NCBI RefSeq assembly: GCF_001741865.1
Contig: NZ_CP017148.1
Coordinates: 124,001-188,000 of the forward strand
DNA length: 64,000 nt
Reading direction: 5' to 3'
Source: Bosea vaviloviae
GTDB lineage: Bacteria > Pseudomonadota > Alphaproteobacteria > Rhizobiales > Beijerinckiaceae
In this document: positions 8,538 to 16,815 of the stretch, in pieces
Layout of the letters: every line of letters begins with the position of its first letter
Numbering within the stretch: the first letter of the stretch is position 1
Notes under the pieces: generated by a model
The model's database searches: none
What the model was told of the DNA's origin: nothing
Seen by the model: only the letters and a program-made list of their open reading frames with translations
Program-made: the position numbers and the translations under genes

Positions 8538-8557
8538 GAGGGGGCTCACGCCCCCTC
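8538..8557 (-). terminator. Rho-independent terminator of the small-gene relic
   Basis: GAGGGGGC (8538-8545) pairs perfectly with GCCCCCTC (8550-8557) around a 4-base loop. Read on the minus strand it is followed by TTTCTTT. The loop and the adjoining stem base hold the stop codon of the small reading frame at 8546-8704, so transcript end and coding end coincide. Confidence 0.75.
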
Positions 8558-8704
8558 GGCTTCGCGGCGCCGGCGCTTCACCTCCGCGAGCAGATCGTTG
8601 AGGCGTCGAAACGTCTCGGCGCGCTCCTTGCGGGTGAGGATGCAGGGCGCCAACTCGGCGCGCAGCTCGGCGATTTCGGCGTGGATGTCGAGAACCTATG
8701 TCAT
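8546..8704 (-). pseudogene. Paralogue of the 6250 small gene with TAG at codon 3
   Basis: The minus strand reads ATG ACA TAG and then a frame of about 50 codons (EIAELRAELAPCILTRKERAE, then RRLNDLLAEVKRRRREAEGA) that aligns with the 68-residue protein at 6250-6456. GAGG precedes the ATG with good spacing, and a strong terminator follows, so the unit is complete except for the early stop. No alternative ATG, GTG or TTG was found near the start of the conserved part. It is therefore probably a dead copy. A sequencing error or re-initiation are the alternatives. Confidence 0.6.
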
Positions 8705-8744
8705 GTGAACCTCGTTCATTTCGATGACGGAGGCGGGCGAGCCG

Positions 8745-8900
8745 GTGTTGGAGGACGGGTCATGGATCGCAGCGAACCGCCAGCGCCGGCGCGTGGGGGA
8801 GCCGATTTTGTCGTCGCGCAGCGGGGGTAAAATTGGGGGCACCGCGCGTCCTTGACGCGGCCCGACCGCCGGTATGCTGGCCAGTCATTGAGAGAAAGAC
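8745..8900 (-). repeat. Duplicated leader, copy B
   Basis: The leader of the small relic at 8546, matching 6500-6660 block by block (see copy A), with identical ACCGCGCGTCCTTGA at 8841-8855. In place of the AAATGC stem of copy A, an ATTTT and AAAAT pair can close around a GC-rich loop at about 8806-8833, so a hairpin may be kept although the sequence differs. Confidence 0.6.
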
Positions 8901-9000
8901 GGCCCTGGTTCAACGCCGCGGCCGGGCTCTCCTTGCCACATCCGCAACCGGAGGAAGGGAGGGCACTCGCCTCTCCCTTCCGAATGCGATGTATGCGGGA

Positions 9001-9927
9001 TCAGGCGGCCTCTCGCTCCGCTTCGGATTCCGGCTGCAATCCGTGCAGATAGGCGACGGCGCGCTGCGCATGCGCGGCCGCCTGGAAGATCGCCCGCTTG
9101 TCGTCCGAGAGGACCTTAAGCCAACTTGCGACATAGGCGGCGTGATCGGGCCTCAGTTCCAGTTCCGGCACGATGCCGAGATCGGCGCAGAGCAGCGCCG
9201 AACCGATCTCGGCGACCAGCTCCTCCCGGGCGCGTTCAGTGTGATCCCTGCTGTAACGGCTGAGATCGCGGCCGACGCGACGCGAGTCCGCCGTCCAATG
9301 CACGCTCTCATGGCTGAGCACGGCGACATATCCGGCAGCATCGCGGAAGGTCTCGAAGGGTGGCATCTGGATGTGGTCGGTCGAGGGCGAATAGAACGCC
9401 TGCGCGCCGCCATGCCGGATCACCGCGCCGGTATTGGCGAAGAAGCGGTCGGCGTGCTCGATGCGCTCGACCGGATCGAGGATCGGTGCCGGCCTGAGGT
9501 AATAGTGCTCCGGCAAGCCCTCGATCTGCTCGACGTTGAAGACGCCGTAGGCCTTGAGGAACGGGATGTCCTTCTCGACCTCGTCACCATGCGCGTCGGT
9601 TTGAGACCGGGTGAAGCGACTCGCATAGATGACAGTTGAACTGGTTTCGCCCTTGCGGACATGCGCGCCAAGCTCTGTCGCCTGCCGGAAAGTCATCCAG
9701 ACCGGGGCGGAATAGCCCCGAGCCATGGCCTCGGACCACAGCAGCAGGACGTTCATTCCGGTGTAGGGCCCGCCATTGTGGCGCAGGGGCCGGGTGATCC
9801 GCCCGCTCATATTGCCCGTGCTCCAGGGCCGCACCCAGGAGCGAACGCCCTTCTCCAGCTCCGCGACGATGCGCTCCGTGATGCGTGCATAGATGTCGGC
9901 GCGCGGTCCTTCTTCCTTCTTTCTCAT
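9001..9927 (-). CDS. ardC: ArdC-type antirestriction protein
   Basis: A 308-residue protein of the ArdC family. An N-terminal ssDNA-binding domain (IYARITERIVAELEKG, then the NMSGRITRPLRHNGGPYTGMN segment typical of the family) is followed by a zinc metallopeptidase-like C-terminal domain with HESVHWT (HExxH) and a downstream EELVAEIGSALL glutamate. ArdC proteins protect incoming conjugative DNA from host restriction and are usually expressed early in transfer. The length is typical. It reads on the same strand as the relaxase and has its own 300-base leader. The ATG at 9927 begins MRKKEEGPRADIY, a usual start. Confidence 0.9.
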   Translation of the reverse strand: MRKKEEGPRADIYARITERIVAELEKGVRSWVRPWSTGNMSGRITRPLRHNGGPYTGMNVLLLWSEAMARGYSAPVWMTFRQATELGAHVRKGETSSTVIYASRFTRSQTDAHGDEVEKDIPFLKAYGVFNVEQIEGLPEHYYLRPAPILDPVERIEHADRFFANTGAVIRHGGAQAFYSPSTDHIQMPPFETFRDAAGYVAVLSHESVHWTADSRRVGRDLSRYSRDHTERAREELVAEIGSALLCADLGIVPELELRPDHAAYVASWLKVLSDDKRAIFQAAAHAQRAVAYLHGLQPESEAEREAA

Positions 9928-10234
9928 GGTCCTGAACCTCCGTTTCGGAGGCCGCGCCCATCGCGGCCGTCACGGAGGTCCGTCGCCGGGGCGTTCAGGC
10001 GGGATGCGCACCCACCGGGGTCCCGTTGCGCTTGCGCAATGGGGTGGTCCTTAGGGCCGGAACGGCAGTGGAGGACGGCGAAGCCGTTGCGCAGCCCGCC
10101 GGTCCCGGCAGGGCCGACAGCCGGGGCGGACCGTGTGGGCGCTTTTCCATCATTTTCTGGTCCGGCTCGTCCGCGATCTGGCGGCCCCCCCCGCGCCGTG
10201 CTAGATATCTGACCATCTGACTAGGTGTGAGACG
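9928..10234. promoter_or_regulatory. Divergent leader of ardC and the PhD antitoxin
   Basis: A 307-base region without genes. It contains a copy of a 39-base box at 10025-10063 (second copy at 17731-17769). At the right end, an AT-richer stretch around 10200-10225 (TAGATATCTGACCATCTGAC) sits just before the antitoxin start and is the likely promoter/operator of the toxin-antitoxin pair. Confidence 0.5.
10025..10063. repeat. 39-base repeat box, copy 1
   Basis: Differs at two positions from 17731-17769 by eye comparison. The first part is a self-complementary TTGCGC-TT-GCGCAA. It lies in the ardC leader. Confidence 0.75.
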
Positions 10235-10537
10235 ATGGCCAAGCAGGCGAACCTGAAGACGGCGAAGCGAGCCGGACGCCGGACCCCGGTGGGACGGTGG
10301 AAGCTCGAAGACGCCAAGGCGCGGTTCAGCGAGGTGGTGCGGCATGCGCGCGAGGACGGGCCGCAACGCGTGACCGTGCGCGGGCACGACGCTGTCGTCG
10401 TGATGAGCGTCGAGGAGTTCGAGCGCCTTGTGCCGGAGAAGCCGCGGGCGCCGTTCGTCGAGTTCATGGAAAGCCTTCATCTTGGCGGGCTCAATCTGGA
10501 GCGCGAGTTGGATCGCGGACGGGACGTCGAACTTTGA
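10235..10537 (+). CDS. PhD/YefM-type antitoxin
   Basis: A 100-residue protein. The core (KLEDAKARFSEVVRHA, then PQRVTVRGHDAVVVMSVEEFERL) is the classic Phd/YefM fold: a DNA-binding N-terminus and a flexible C-terminus that wraps the toxin. An extra basic N-terminal tail of about 20 residues precedes it. The following toxin gene overlaps by 4 nt. The pair most likely represses its own promoter just upstream and stabilises the element. Confidence 0.9.
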   Translation: MAKQANLKTAKRAGRRTPVGRWKLEDAKARFSEVVRHAREDGPQRVTVRGHDAVVVMSVEEFERLVPEKPRAPFVEFMESLHLGGLNLERELDRGRDVEL

Positions 10538-11007
10538 AGGGCTGGCTGCTGGACACCAATGTCGTCGCCGCGCTGATCAATCCGCAGGGAGCGCCGTCCG
10601 TGAAGTCCTGGGCGGCAGCGCAGGACGAGAGCTTCTTCCACATCAGCGTTCTCACACTCGCCGAATACGACAAGGGCATCCACAACCTTGCGGACGATCA
10701 CGCCGACCGGCCTCGATACATCGCGGCGCGCGATGCGCTGGAAGTGCGGTTCGGTGAGCGCGTCCTGTCGCTCACCGACGAGATTGTGCGGCGGTGGGGT
10801 CGTCTCGCCGGCGAGGTGAAGCGCGCGGCCGGACATCCACCACCGGTGATCGACACGATGCTCGCTGCTACGGCGATCGAGCATGATCTCTACCTGGTCA
10901 CGCGCAACGTGAAGGATGCGCGGCCATCCGGCGCGCTCGTCTTCGATCCGTGGAATAACGATCCGGCGAAATTTCCGCTCAGCGCGCGAGCCGGCCGGGT
11001 GAGATAA
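10534..11007 (+). CDS. PIN-domain toxin, VapC-like
   Basis: A 157-residue PIN-domain nuclease. LLDTNVVAALI (first acidic residue), a glutamate in TLAEYDKGI, and VIDTMLAATAIEHDLYLVTRN supply the conserved acidic set that binds metal. Toxins of this kind cleave tRNA or rRNA when not bound by antitoxin. The start is TTG at 10534, overlapping the antitoxin stop as TTGA; the predicted N-terminus KGWLLDTN is exactly what PIN toxins show. The partner is Phd-type rather than VapB-type, a frequent pairing. Confidence 0.88.
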   Translation: MKGWLLDTNVVAALINPQGAPSVKSWAAAQDESFFHISVLTLAEYDKGIHNLADDHADRPRYIAARDALEVRFGERVLSLTDEIVRRWGRLAGEVKRAAGHPPPVIDTMLAATAIEHDLYLVTRNVKDARPSGALVFDPWNNDPAKFPLSARAGRVR

Positions 11008-11098
11008 CTGCACGACAAAACGGTCGGCCTCGCGAGAGACCGGCCTGTCGCAGTCGTTGACGTGAAGACGGGCGAGGCATCGCCTCGCCCGTAGCGGC

Positions 11099-11686
11099 TC
11101 AACCGAGAGCCGCCATCTGGAGGTCGGCCGCCTTGCGGTCGATGCTCCGCCCGGGATTCTCGACCGGTCGCTCGAAGGGCCTCCAGCGCTCGCCGACGAC
11201 CTGCTCATAGGCGGCGACGGCGCCCTCGGCCGCCATAAGGAGCGCATGGGACTGCAGCGCCATGTCAGCGGCAAACTCGCGCTTGCGCTGGGCGGCCCCG
11301 TCGAAGCCGACCGGGCCATCGAGGTCCTCGTCGCGGGCATCGCAGGCGGCCTTGGCAGTCAGGTCGCGAGCTTCGGTGACGGCGCGGCTATAGAACTGGC
11401 CGGCGCCGTGGGCGGAGCCGACATAGGCGCCGACGATGCGCTGCAGATGGATCTGCATAGCCCGCTCTCCGAGCCCTTCGCTGAGCCCATCGGCGGTCTC
11501 GACGATCAGCTTCTCGTGGCGTTCGCGGATGCCGTCGCTGTCGAGGATGGTGAGGCCGAAGCTCTCGGCGATGAGCGTGGCCTGGCCGGCATCCGGGCAG
11601 CAGAGCCGGATCATTTCGAGGGTGGTGCCCTTGCGGAGCGGGACAACGCGCGCGGTCTGGCGGGGAGCGGCAACGGTCTTGGCCAT
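11099..11686 (-). CDS. Hypothetical accessory protein
   Basis: A 195-residue, mostly helical protein, rich in alanine and glutamate, with no recognised domain, signal peptide or membrane segment. The N-terminus (RKGTTLEMIRLCCPDAGQATLIAESFGL) looks like the start of a globular unit; the middle is long amphipathic helix. AAAGGA lies before the ATG at 11686. It is preceded by a GC-rich leader carrying a motif also seen before the ParB-like gene at 16489. It is probably a backbone gene of this element type; function unknown. Confidence 0.65.
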   Translation of the reverse strand: MAKTVAAPRQTARVVPLRKGTTLEMIRLCCPDAGQATLIAESFGLTILDSDGIRERHEKLIVETADGLSEGLGERAMQIHLQRIVGAYVGSAHGAGQFYSRAVTEARDLTAKAACDARDEDLDGPVGFDGAAQRKREFAADMALQSHALLMAAEGAVAAYEQVVGERWRPFERPVENPGRSIDRKAADLQMAALG

Positions 11687-12251
11687 GTGAGGATCCTTTC
11701 CTGGGGTTTCTGCCGAGGATCCGGACCAGCCCCTGCCGGCCCTCCCTCGGGCGCGGTCGGGACAAACCGGCGAAAGGTGGGCGCTTCAGGGTCCGGGGCC
11801 GCCGGAGCGAGCGGGGCGGGCTTGCGGACAAGCAGGGCGTTCAAGCCCTCGCGCGGAACGCAGGCCCGCCCTGCCGAGCCTGGCGGTTCCGGCCGCCTCG
11901 CGGCGCGGAACGCGGCCTTGAAGCGGCCGGCCGCCGGTTTACGACCGCAGCCAGACCCGAGGGGGGACCGGCAGGGCCAGCTCCCCAAGCCGGAGATGTC
12001 GCCGCAGGAAAGGGCCACATGAGACCGGCCGCCGCTCATCGGCAGGTCGCCCCAGGGCTCGACATGGCACGCGGGCTGTGATCGGCCTGCGCCGGAGACA
12101 TGTCGCGCGATCTCCGGCGGCCGCGCCGCCAACGACGACCGGATCTCGACCGCAGCAGGACGACGGTCAGCCGACAAGCGACGGGTAAGCAGGAAGCCGA
12201 TGCACGCGGCCTCCATTGCGATGGAGGTTCGCCACCGGAAACCAGCGTCGG
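11687..12251 (-). other. Long GC-rich leader region, no gene
   Basis: About 565 bases with no gene I can support; the open frames are shadows with arginine/proline bias. GGACAAGCAGGGC at 11826-11838, followed by GCCCT at 11845-11849, gives a small AGGGC/GCCCT hairpin; the same arrangement occurs at 16622-16644. The region looks like the untranslated leader of the gene at 11099. Confidence 0.45.
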
Positions 12252-12554
12252 TCAGACGGTCTCTTTCGAGCGCGCCCAGACATCCGGCCGCCATAGCCGG
12301 ATGACGTCCTCGATCTCGGGTCGGTAGCTGCCCGGATATTCGGCATCCACTCGACCAGCGATCCAGGAGAAGACCCGCGCCATGTCCTGGCCGATGGCCA
12401 TGTCGACCGCGAAGACATCGGCGATGTCGAAACCGCCGAGGTCGGTCGCGTTCCACCAGGCGAGGATGAAATCGGCAACGCGGCGCGACTGCCCGGTGTC
12501 GCTGCGGGCGATGTCCAGAAGCCGCTCGAACGCGGCGCGCGTCGTCTCGTCCAT
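12252..12554 (-). CDS. Small plasmid-type hypothetical (resembles DUF7673)
   Basis: A 100-residue protein. The pattern FERLLDIARSDTGQSRRVADFILAWWNA followed by GGFDIADVFAVD resembles the family I remember as DUF7673, found on plasmids and ICEs of many proteobacteria. No catalytic motif is visible. The ATG at 12554 was chosen over the longer frame because the family begins near this point. It is the last gene of a minus-strand run that starts at 16489. Confidence 0.7.
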   Translation of the reverse strand: MDETTRAAFERLLDIARSDTGQSRRVADFILAWWNATDLGGFDIADVFAVDMAIGQDMARVFSWIAGRVDAEYPGSYRPEIEDVIRLWRPDVWARSKETV

Positions 12555-12585
12555 GGCCGGACTCCTGTGATGGGGGAAGGCTAGC

Positions 12586-12990
12586 TCAACTCCGCTCCCG
12601 TTGCACCTCGTTGCCGGCCGTGATGGCGTCGGCACTTCCGATCGCGGCGAGTGCACGCGGCAGCCATCTCTCGAAGTCGTGGCGCGACAGTCCCATCGGC
12701 TGCGCAGGCTCCTTCAGCAGGGCGAGCAGGGCATCGAACAGATCGGCCTTGCGCTGAACCAGCTCGCCGAAGCATTTCGGGACCGGGATCGCCGGCCCAG
12801 CATCGGCTTCGCCGCCTTCCCAGATATCGGTGACGTAGGTCTCACCGGAGGTATCGACGTCCTCCTGACCGTCTCCCCAGCCCTCGTCCGCGATGGCGAG
12901 GCGGCAAGCCGCCTCGGCGGAAGGCGCGTCGTAGATGCGCTGGCGGTAAACGGGCAGATGATAGGTGGTCTCGACCGTGAACAACGGCAT
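12586..12990 (-). CDS. Hypothetical accessory protein
   Basis: A 134-residue protein. GGAGATCACC immediately before the ATG at 12990 fixes the start (MPLFTVETTYHLPVYR). The N-terminal half resembles a small alpha/beta unit with an acidic middle (WGDGQEDVDTSGETYVTDIWEG); the C-terminal half is helical (LFDALLALLKEPAQPMGL). No family recognised. Same strand and close to its neighbours; probably co-transcribed with the genes at 13063-14725. Confidence 0.65.
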   Translation of the reverse strand: MPLFTVETTYHLPVYRQRIYDAPSAEAACRLAIADEGWGDGQEDVDTSGETYVTDIWEGGEADAGPAIPVPKCFGELVQRKADLFDALLALLKEPAQPMGLSRHDFERWLPRALAAIGSADAITAGNEVQRERS

Positions 12991-13062
12991 GGTGATCTCC
13001 TTTGCGGGCGGCTTCCACTCGCGTCGCCTTATCGCGACCACGTTTCGGCGCGGAGGAATCGG

Positions 13063-13389
13063 TCAGGTTGTCGCCCGCTCCGGCGGCCTCTTGGCCCGGA
13101 GCGCCGCGATGGCGGCGTCCTGACGGGCGAGCTTGCGCGACAGCGCGTCGATCTCCGGCTGGCGCTCGGCTGTGATCGCGGCGAGATTCGAACGGTATCG
13201 TTCGAGGAAGGCGCCGGGATCCGGCGGCTTGCCGCGGCGATAGCCGATGCGCTTGGGCACGAGCAGCGGGATCAGTGTCGTCATGCGGCGGATGATCTGG
13301 CGGTCGATCAGGTCGAGCTGACGCTGTGTCTGGCGCCGCGCCTCCTCCATCCGGCAGAGTTGGGAGCCCCGCTCGCGAGGAGGCGTCAT
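13063..13389 (-). CDS. Small basic coiled-coil hypothetical
   Basis: A 108-residue, basic, largely helical protein. The first 35 residues and the last 45 (ERQPEIDALSRKLARQDAAIAALRAKRP) have coiled-coil character, with a central LLVPKRIGYRRGKPPDPGAF linker. Its start overlaps the stop of the upstream gene at 13386 by 4 nt, so translation is coupled. No domain recognised; the coupling suggests that it partners the product of 13386-14264. Confidence 0.6.
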   Translation of the reverse strand: MTPPRERGSQLCRMEEARRQTQRQLDLIDRQIIRRMTTLIPLLVPKRIGYRRGKPPDPGAFLERYRSNLAAITAERQPEIDALSRKLARQDAAIAALRAKRPPERATT

Positions 13390-14264
13390 GACGCTGTTCT
13401 CTGCTGCCAGCCGACGAAGCTCGATGGGCCGGCATAGACGCGGTGGCGAACGTCATCGATGACGAAGCCGAAGCGGCCCACCCGATACTCGGCTGCCTGC
13501 ACGAGGAAGCGGCGCTCCTCGGTCCCGGCCCCTCGCCTGCCGCCGGGCGTGGCGACGACCTCGACAAACCCTGGCTCATGATCGGAGATGATCGCCGAGA
13601 TGACGATCCAGTCGTCGACATGCTCCAGCTCGAAGGCACGGCGATCCTTCTCGAAGGATTCGCCGGGCTGAAGCACCATGCCGAAGATCGCCTCCCAGGC
13701 ATCGGGCCAACTATCCTTGATCGTCCGCTCGGCGCAGCGGCGCTCGAAGCCGGTAAACAAATGCGGGAATGTGATCGCGACGATCGCCCAGGCCGCATCT
13801 TCCTCGTACCAGCCACCCTCGGCGCGGAGCATGGGATGGACCATGCGGTTGCGCTCGCCGAACAGATGAAATCCACCATGGCCCGCCGTCGAATGGGAGA
13901 CCACGCCCTCGTCATAGAGCGCAGCGCCCTGCGAAGGGCCCCAGGGTGTGTTCGCGGCCGAGCGGATCTCCCGGCGACCGAGCGCGCGCTTCTCACGCTG
14001 GTGCTCCGCATTTTCGACGACCCTTGCCTGGAAGGCCGCCTCGTCGGCAAGCTCGCCGGAATGGCCGTAGAAGTCCGAGCGGGTCCATTCTCCGATCGGC
14101 CGGCCGATACGCCAGCCGGTGGCGAGATAGTGCCGGCCGCCGTGGGTCGGCACGATGGCGAAGGCGTTGTCGCCGACACGGGCGACAGCGAACCCCTCGA
14201 TGCTGCGTCCGAAGGCAACCTCCGGGAAATCGCACGGGAGCGCGGTATTTGGGGACGTGCTCAT
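13386..14264 (-). CDS. Hypothetical accessory protein, possibly DUF7007 type
   Basis: A 292-residue soluble protein. Recognisable blocks are GDNAFAIVPTHGGRHYLATGWRI near the N-terminus, TPWGPSQGAALYDEGVVSHSTAGHGGFHL in the middle and GWYEEDAAWAIVAITFP after it; the GHGGFHL part is what I recall from the DUF7007 family on alphaproteobacterial elements. The histidines could be catalytic, but no named motif fits. The start at 14264 overlaps the stop of the upstream gene by 4 nt. It forms a coupled set with 14261 and 13063. Confidence 0.6.
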   Translation of the reverse strand: MSTSPNTALPCDFPEVAFGRSIEGFAVARVGDNAFAIVPTHGGRHYLATGWRIGRPIGEWTRSDFYGHSGELADEAAFQARVVENAEHQREKRALGRREIRSAANTPWGPSQGAALYDEGVVSHSTAGHGGFHLFGERNRMVHPMLRAEGGWYEEDAAWAIVAITFPHLFTGFERRCAERTIKDSWPDAWEAIFGMVLQPGESFEKDRRAFELEHVDDWIVISAIISDHEPGFVEVVATPGGRRGAGTEERRFLVQAAEYRVGRFGFVIDDVRHRVYAGPSSFVGWQQRTAS

Positions 14265-14725
14265 GCCGCCGCCCTCCCAGCTGAAGCCTCGTCCGCGGTG
14301 ACTTCCTCGAGCACCGCATCGCGATAGCCGTGAGACGTCAGCCATGCCGCGGCGGCGGCCCGATCCATCGCGACATGCACGAGCTCGCTACGGTCGCCCG
14401 CGCGGCTGAGGATACGGATCGCACCGACGGCAGGGCGCTCGACGACGACGAAGCTAAGATCGCTATCGACCGAGAATGTGCGGTGGACACGCAGCACGCC
14501 GATGCCGGCCGCACCATAGTCGCCGATATGGAGCGTGAAGGCGGCGGGGATGGTGACATTGCCCGTCTGGCGCCGCGGCTCCTTGCGGATCAGTCGCCCG
14601 CCGCTGTTGCGGTTCTCCCAGGCTGCGAGCTTGTTGCGATGGCGCTGCGGCGGCTGCGCCGTGCCGTCGGAGAAGCGGATGATCGAGCCCAGCGGGGCGA
14701 GGTCGTAGATCGGTTGCGCGGACAT
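14261..14725 (-). CDS. Hypothetical accessory protein
   Basis: A 154-residue protein with a strong ribosome site, AAAGGAGGACACC, just before the ATG. An N-terminal basic stretch (QRHRNKLAAWENRNSGGRLIRKEPRR) is followed by a beta-rich middle and a C-terminal helix. No family recognised. It is first in a coupled trio (14261, 13386, 13063) lying 87 bp after the ParB-like gene, so it is probably in the same transcript. Confidence 0.6.
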   Translation of the reverse strand: MSAQPIYDLAPLGSIIRFSDGTAQPPQRHRNKLAAWENRNSGGRLIRKEPRRQTGNVTIPAAFTLHIGDYGAAGIGVLRVHRTFSVDSDLSFVVVERPAVGAIRILSRAGDRSELVHVAMDRAAAAAWLTSHGYRDAVLEEVTADEASAGRAAA

Positions 14726-14812
14726 GGTGTCCTCCTTCGAAAGGTCGTGGAAACGAAACCGCCGCCGGAAAGACCGGCGGCGGAAGGTCGATCGGGAGTA
14801 GCGGGAGGCCGC

Positions 14813-16489
14813 CTACTCGGCCGCGACCTGATAGGGCTGGTCGTCGGCGTCGAGCTCCTCCGCGTCGGCCAGCGAATTGGACTGGTCAACGGCATCGCCG
14901 TCGTCATCGAGTTCGACGTCAGCGCTCTTGCGGAGCCACTCGGCGAGCTTGGCCTCGTCAGGCGCGAAGAGAGCGGCGGCATGGACCCACCGCCCCTCCT
15001 TGAAATGCTCGACGAGCGCGGCGCGCGTGTCCTTCACCTTCTGCCGCGGCAGCACGGAGGTGTCCTTGCAGGAGCGCTCGAGCGCCGCGCGCGACAAGCA
15101 AGAGAGGAAGTCCTCCGTCGCCATGTTCGGCAGGAAATTGACCGCTCCGACCGCCTCGCCGACGATGCGGGCGACGATACCGCTATCGGTGCGGTTCTCA
15201 CGCGCCGACAAGGCATCGATCAGCGCCGAGCGCCCGGCGGACCGCAGCGCATCCATATCGAAGGCGAGCTGGCCTTTCTCGCCGACGAGCCGCACGGCAT
15301 GCCGCTCCATGCGGGCGAAACCATGGACGTCGCTGGACGCGCCGGACTGGATCGAGATGTTCCGCCCGGCGAGAGCGAGGACGAGCAGCGCCATCAGCGT
15401 ATCATCCTCGATCGGCGCACGCGCCAGCGCCTCGTGCAGCGCGTCGGTACGCAGATCGCCGATCATCTCGACGCCCTTGCGCGTCACCTCCGGACGCGGC
15501 CTCGCGACGAGCGCGGTCTCATCGCCGCCTTCGTCAGCCTTGCCGTCCTTCGACTTCTTCGGCTCGGGCAAACGGAAATGAATCGTCTGCACCTTGCCCT
15601 CGCGGTCGAGGTACATCGCCGTGCGGTCGGTCTTGCCAGGCTTGCCGTAGACGCGTTCGGCCTTGGGCGGCAGCGCGACCTGGCCCCAATTGTTCACGTC
15701 GGCGATGATGCCGCGCTTGGGGAGGTTACTGGTCATCCATTCCTGCTGAGCCCCCAGGAAGCCCTCGACATGGGTGGTGTAGCGCGAGTCTTCGTCCGCC
15801 GGCGCGAACAGGTCCTCGACCCACTGGATGCTGTAGGCCTGCGCGAGATCCTCGCCGAAGCTGGCGTCGCGCGCATACATGCGCTTCTTCGACAGCCCAT
15901 TGGCAACGGCAAACCACGAGACCTGCGGATCGCCCTTCTTCGGCTTCTGGACCTTCCAGACCTCCTTCTGCTCCTCGAGGTCAGCCGCCGCGATGGTGCG
16001 CAGCTGCTGCTCGTTCGGCATGTCGCCCTTCGCCATGTGGTCGAGCATGGCGGGCAGGACGTTGGCCAGCAGCCTGAGCTTCTTGATCTGGCGCACCGGC
16101 AGCGCGAGCGCGACGGCGATCGCCTCCTCGGTCCAGCCGAGCGCGACGAGGCGTTCGATAGCGCGCCACTGGTCGACCGGATTGAGCTGCTCACGCGCGA
16201 TATTCTCCACCATGGAGCGCATCGCGCCATTATCGTTGGCCGCCTCGTCGACGAGGACCTCGATCTCATCGAGGCCGGCGGCGATCGCCTGCTTCACGCG
16301 ACGGTGGCCGCGATCAATGATGAAGCCGTTGCCGCCATCGGTTTGCGGCGCGACGACCGGCGGCTGGACGATGCCGACGGCCCTGATCGTCGCCAGCAGC
16401 AGGGCATCGGCCTGCGCCGTGGACTTGGTCTGGCGCGAACGGTCGGGGTTCTCCTTCAGCGCGCGCGGATCGACCTTCATGAGATGCAT
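14813..16489 (-). CDS. ParB-like protein of plasmid/ICE type
   Basis: A 558-residue protein. The N-terminal ParB/Sulfiredoxin-like domain includes GIVQPPVVAPQ, then IIDRGHRRVKQAIAAGLDEIEVLV and SMVENIAREQLNPVDQWRAIERLVALGWTEEAIAVAL, the ParB box and helix-turn-helix. A long C-terminal region of about 330 residues ends in an acidic tail. This exceeds typical partition ParB (around 300-350) and fits the large ParB-like proteins of ICEs and plasmids. GGAG lies before the ATG at 16489. Its distance from parA (11 kb) and opposite strand argue that it is not the partition partner. Confidence 0.85.
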   Translation of the reverse strand: MHLMKVDPRALKENPDRSRQTKSTAQADALLLATIRAVGIVQPPVVAPQTDGGNGFIIDRGHRRVKQAIAAGLDEIEVLVDEAANDNGAMRSMVENIAREQLNPVDQWRAIERLVALGWTEEAIAVALALPVRQIKKLRLLANVLPAMLDHMAKGDMPNEQQLRTIAAADLEEQKEVWKVQKPKKGDPQVSWFAVANGLSKKRMYARDASFGEDLAQAYSIQWVEDLFAPADEDSRYTTHVEGFLGAQQEWMTSNLPKRGIIADVNNWGQVALPPKAERVYGKPGKTDRTAMYLDREGKVQTIHFRLPEPKKSKDGKADEGGDETALVARPRPEVTRKGVEMIGDLRTDALHEALARAPIEDDTLMALLVLALAGRNISIQSGASSDVHGFARMERHAVRLVGEKGQLAFDMDALRSAGRSALIDALSARENRTDSGIVARIVGEAVGAVNFLPNMATEDFLSCLSRAALERSCKDTSVLPRQKVKDTRAALVEHFKEGRWVHAAALFAPDEAKLAEWLRKSADVELDDDGDAVDQSNSLADAEELDADDQPYQVAAE

Positions 16490-16815
16490 GGGACTGCTCC
16501 ATCTGGGGGTTGCGGACTCAGGCTCTCGCTGAGTCCATTTTTCGTCTTCTTCCCGAAGACCCCCCTCGGCGCGCGGAGCGGGCGGGCCGGCACAACTGCG
16601 ACCGAGCATCCCTGCCCGGCCGGACAAGCAGGGCATCTAGCCCTGCGCGGGACGACGGGCCGGGATCGCCGCAGGCCGCGGTTGAGCGTCAGCGCTGCCG
16701 GATCGGCCGATCTGCGAGCGGGCTATTCCCTCCTCTCCTCCCTCTGTTGAATTCCGCTATTTCTGACACTATATTGCGTCAGAATGATCGGCACAGAGAG
16801 ATGGAGATCTGAGCC
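16490..16815. promoter_or_regulatory. Divergent leader of ParB-like gene and Xre antitoxin
   Basis: A 326-base gene-free stretch. GGACAAGCAGGGC at 16622-16634 followed by GCCCT (16640-16644) repeats the arrangement at 11826-11849. The right part, around 16740-16800 (TATTTCTGACACTATATTGCG), is AT-richer and likely carries the promoter of the toxin-antitoxin pair. Confidence 0.45.

Noticed and set aside
14330..16750. An 806-codon open frame on the plus strand
   Set aside because: It runs antisense to the ParB-like gene and its leader; its residue mix (Arg/Asp/Leu/Gly, no domain) is that of a shadow frame in GC-rich DNA.
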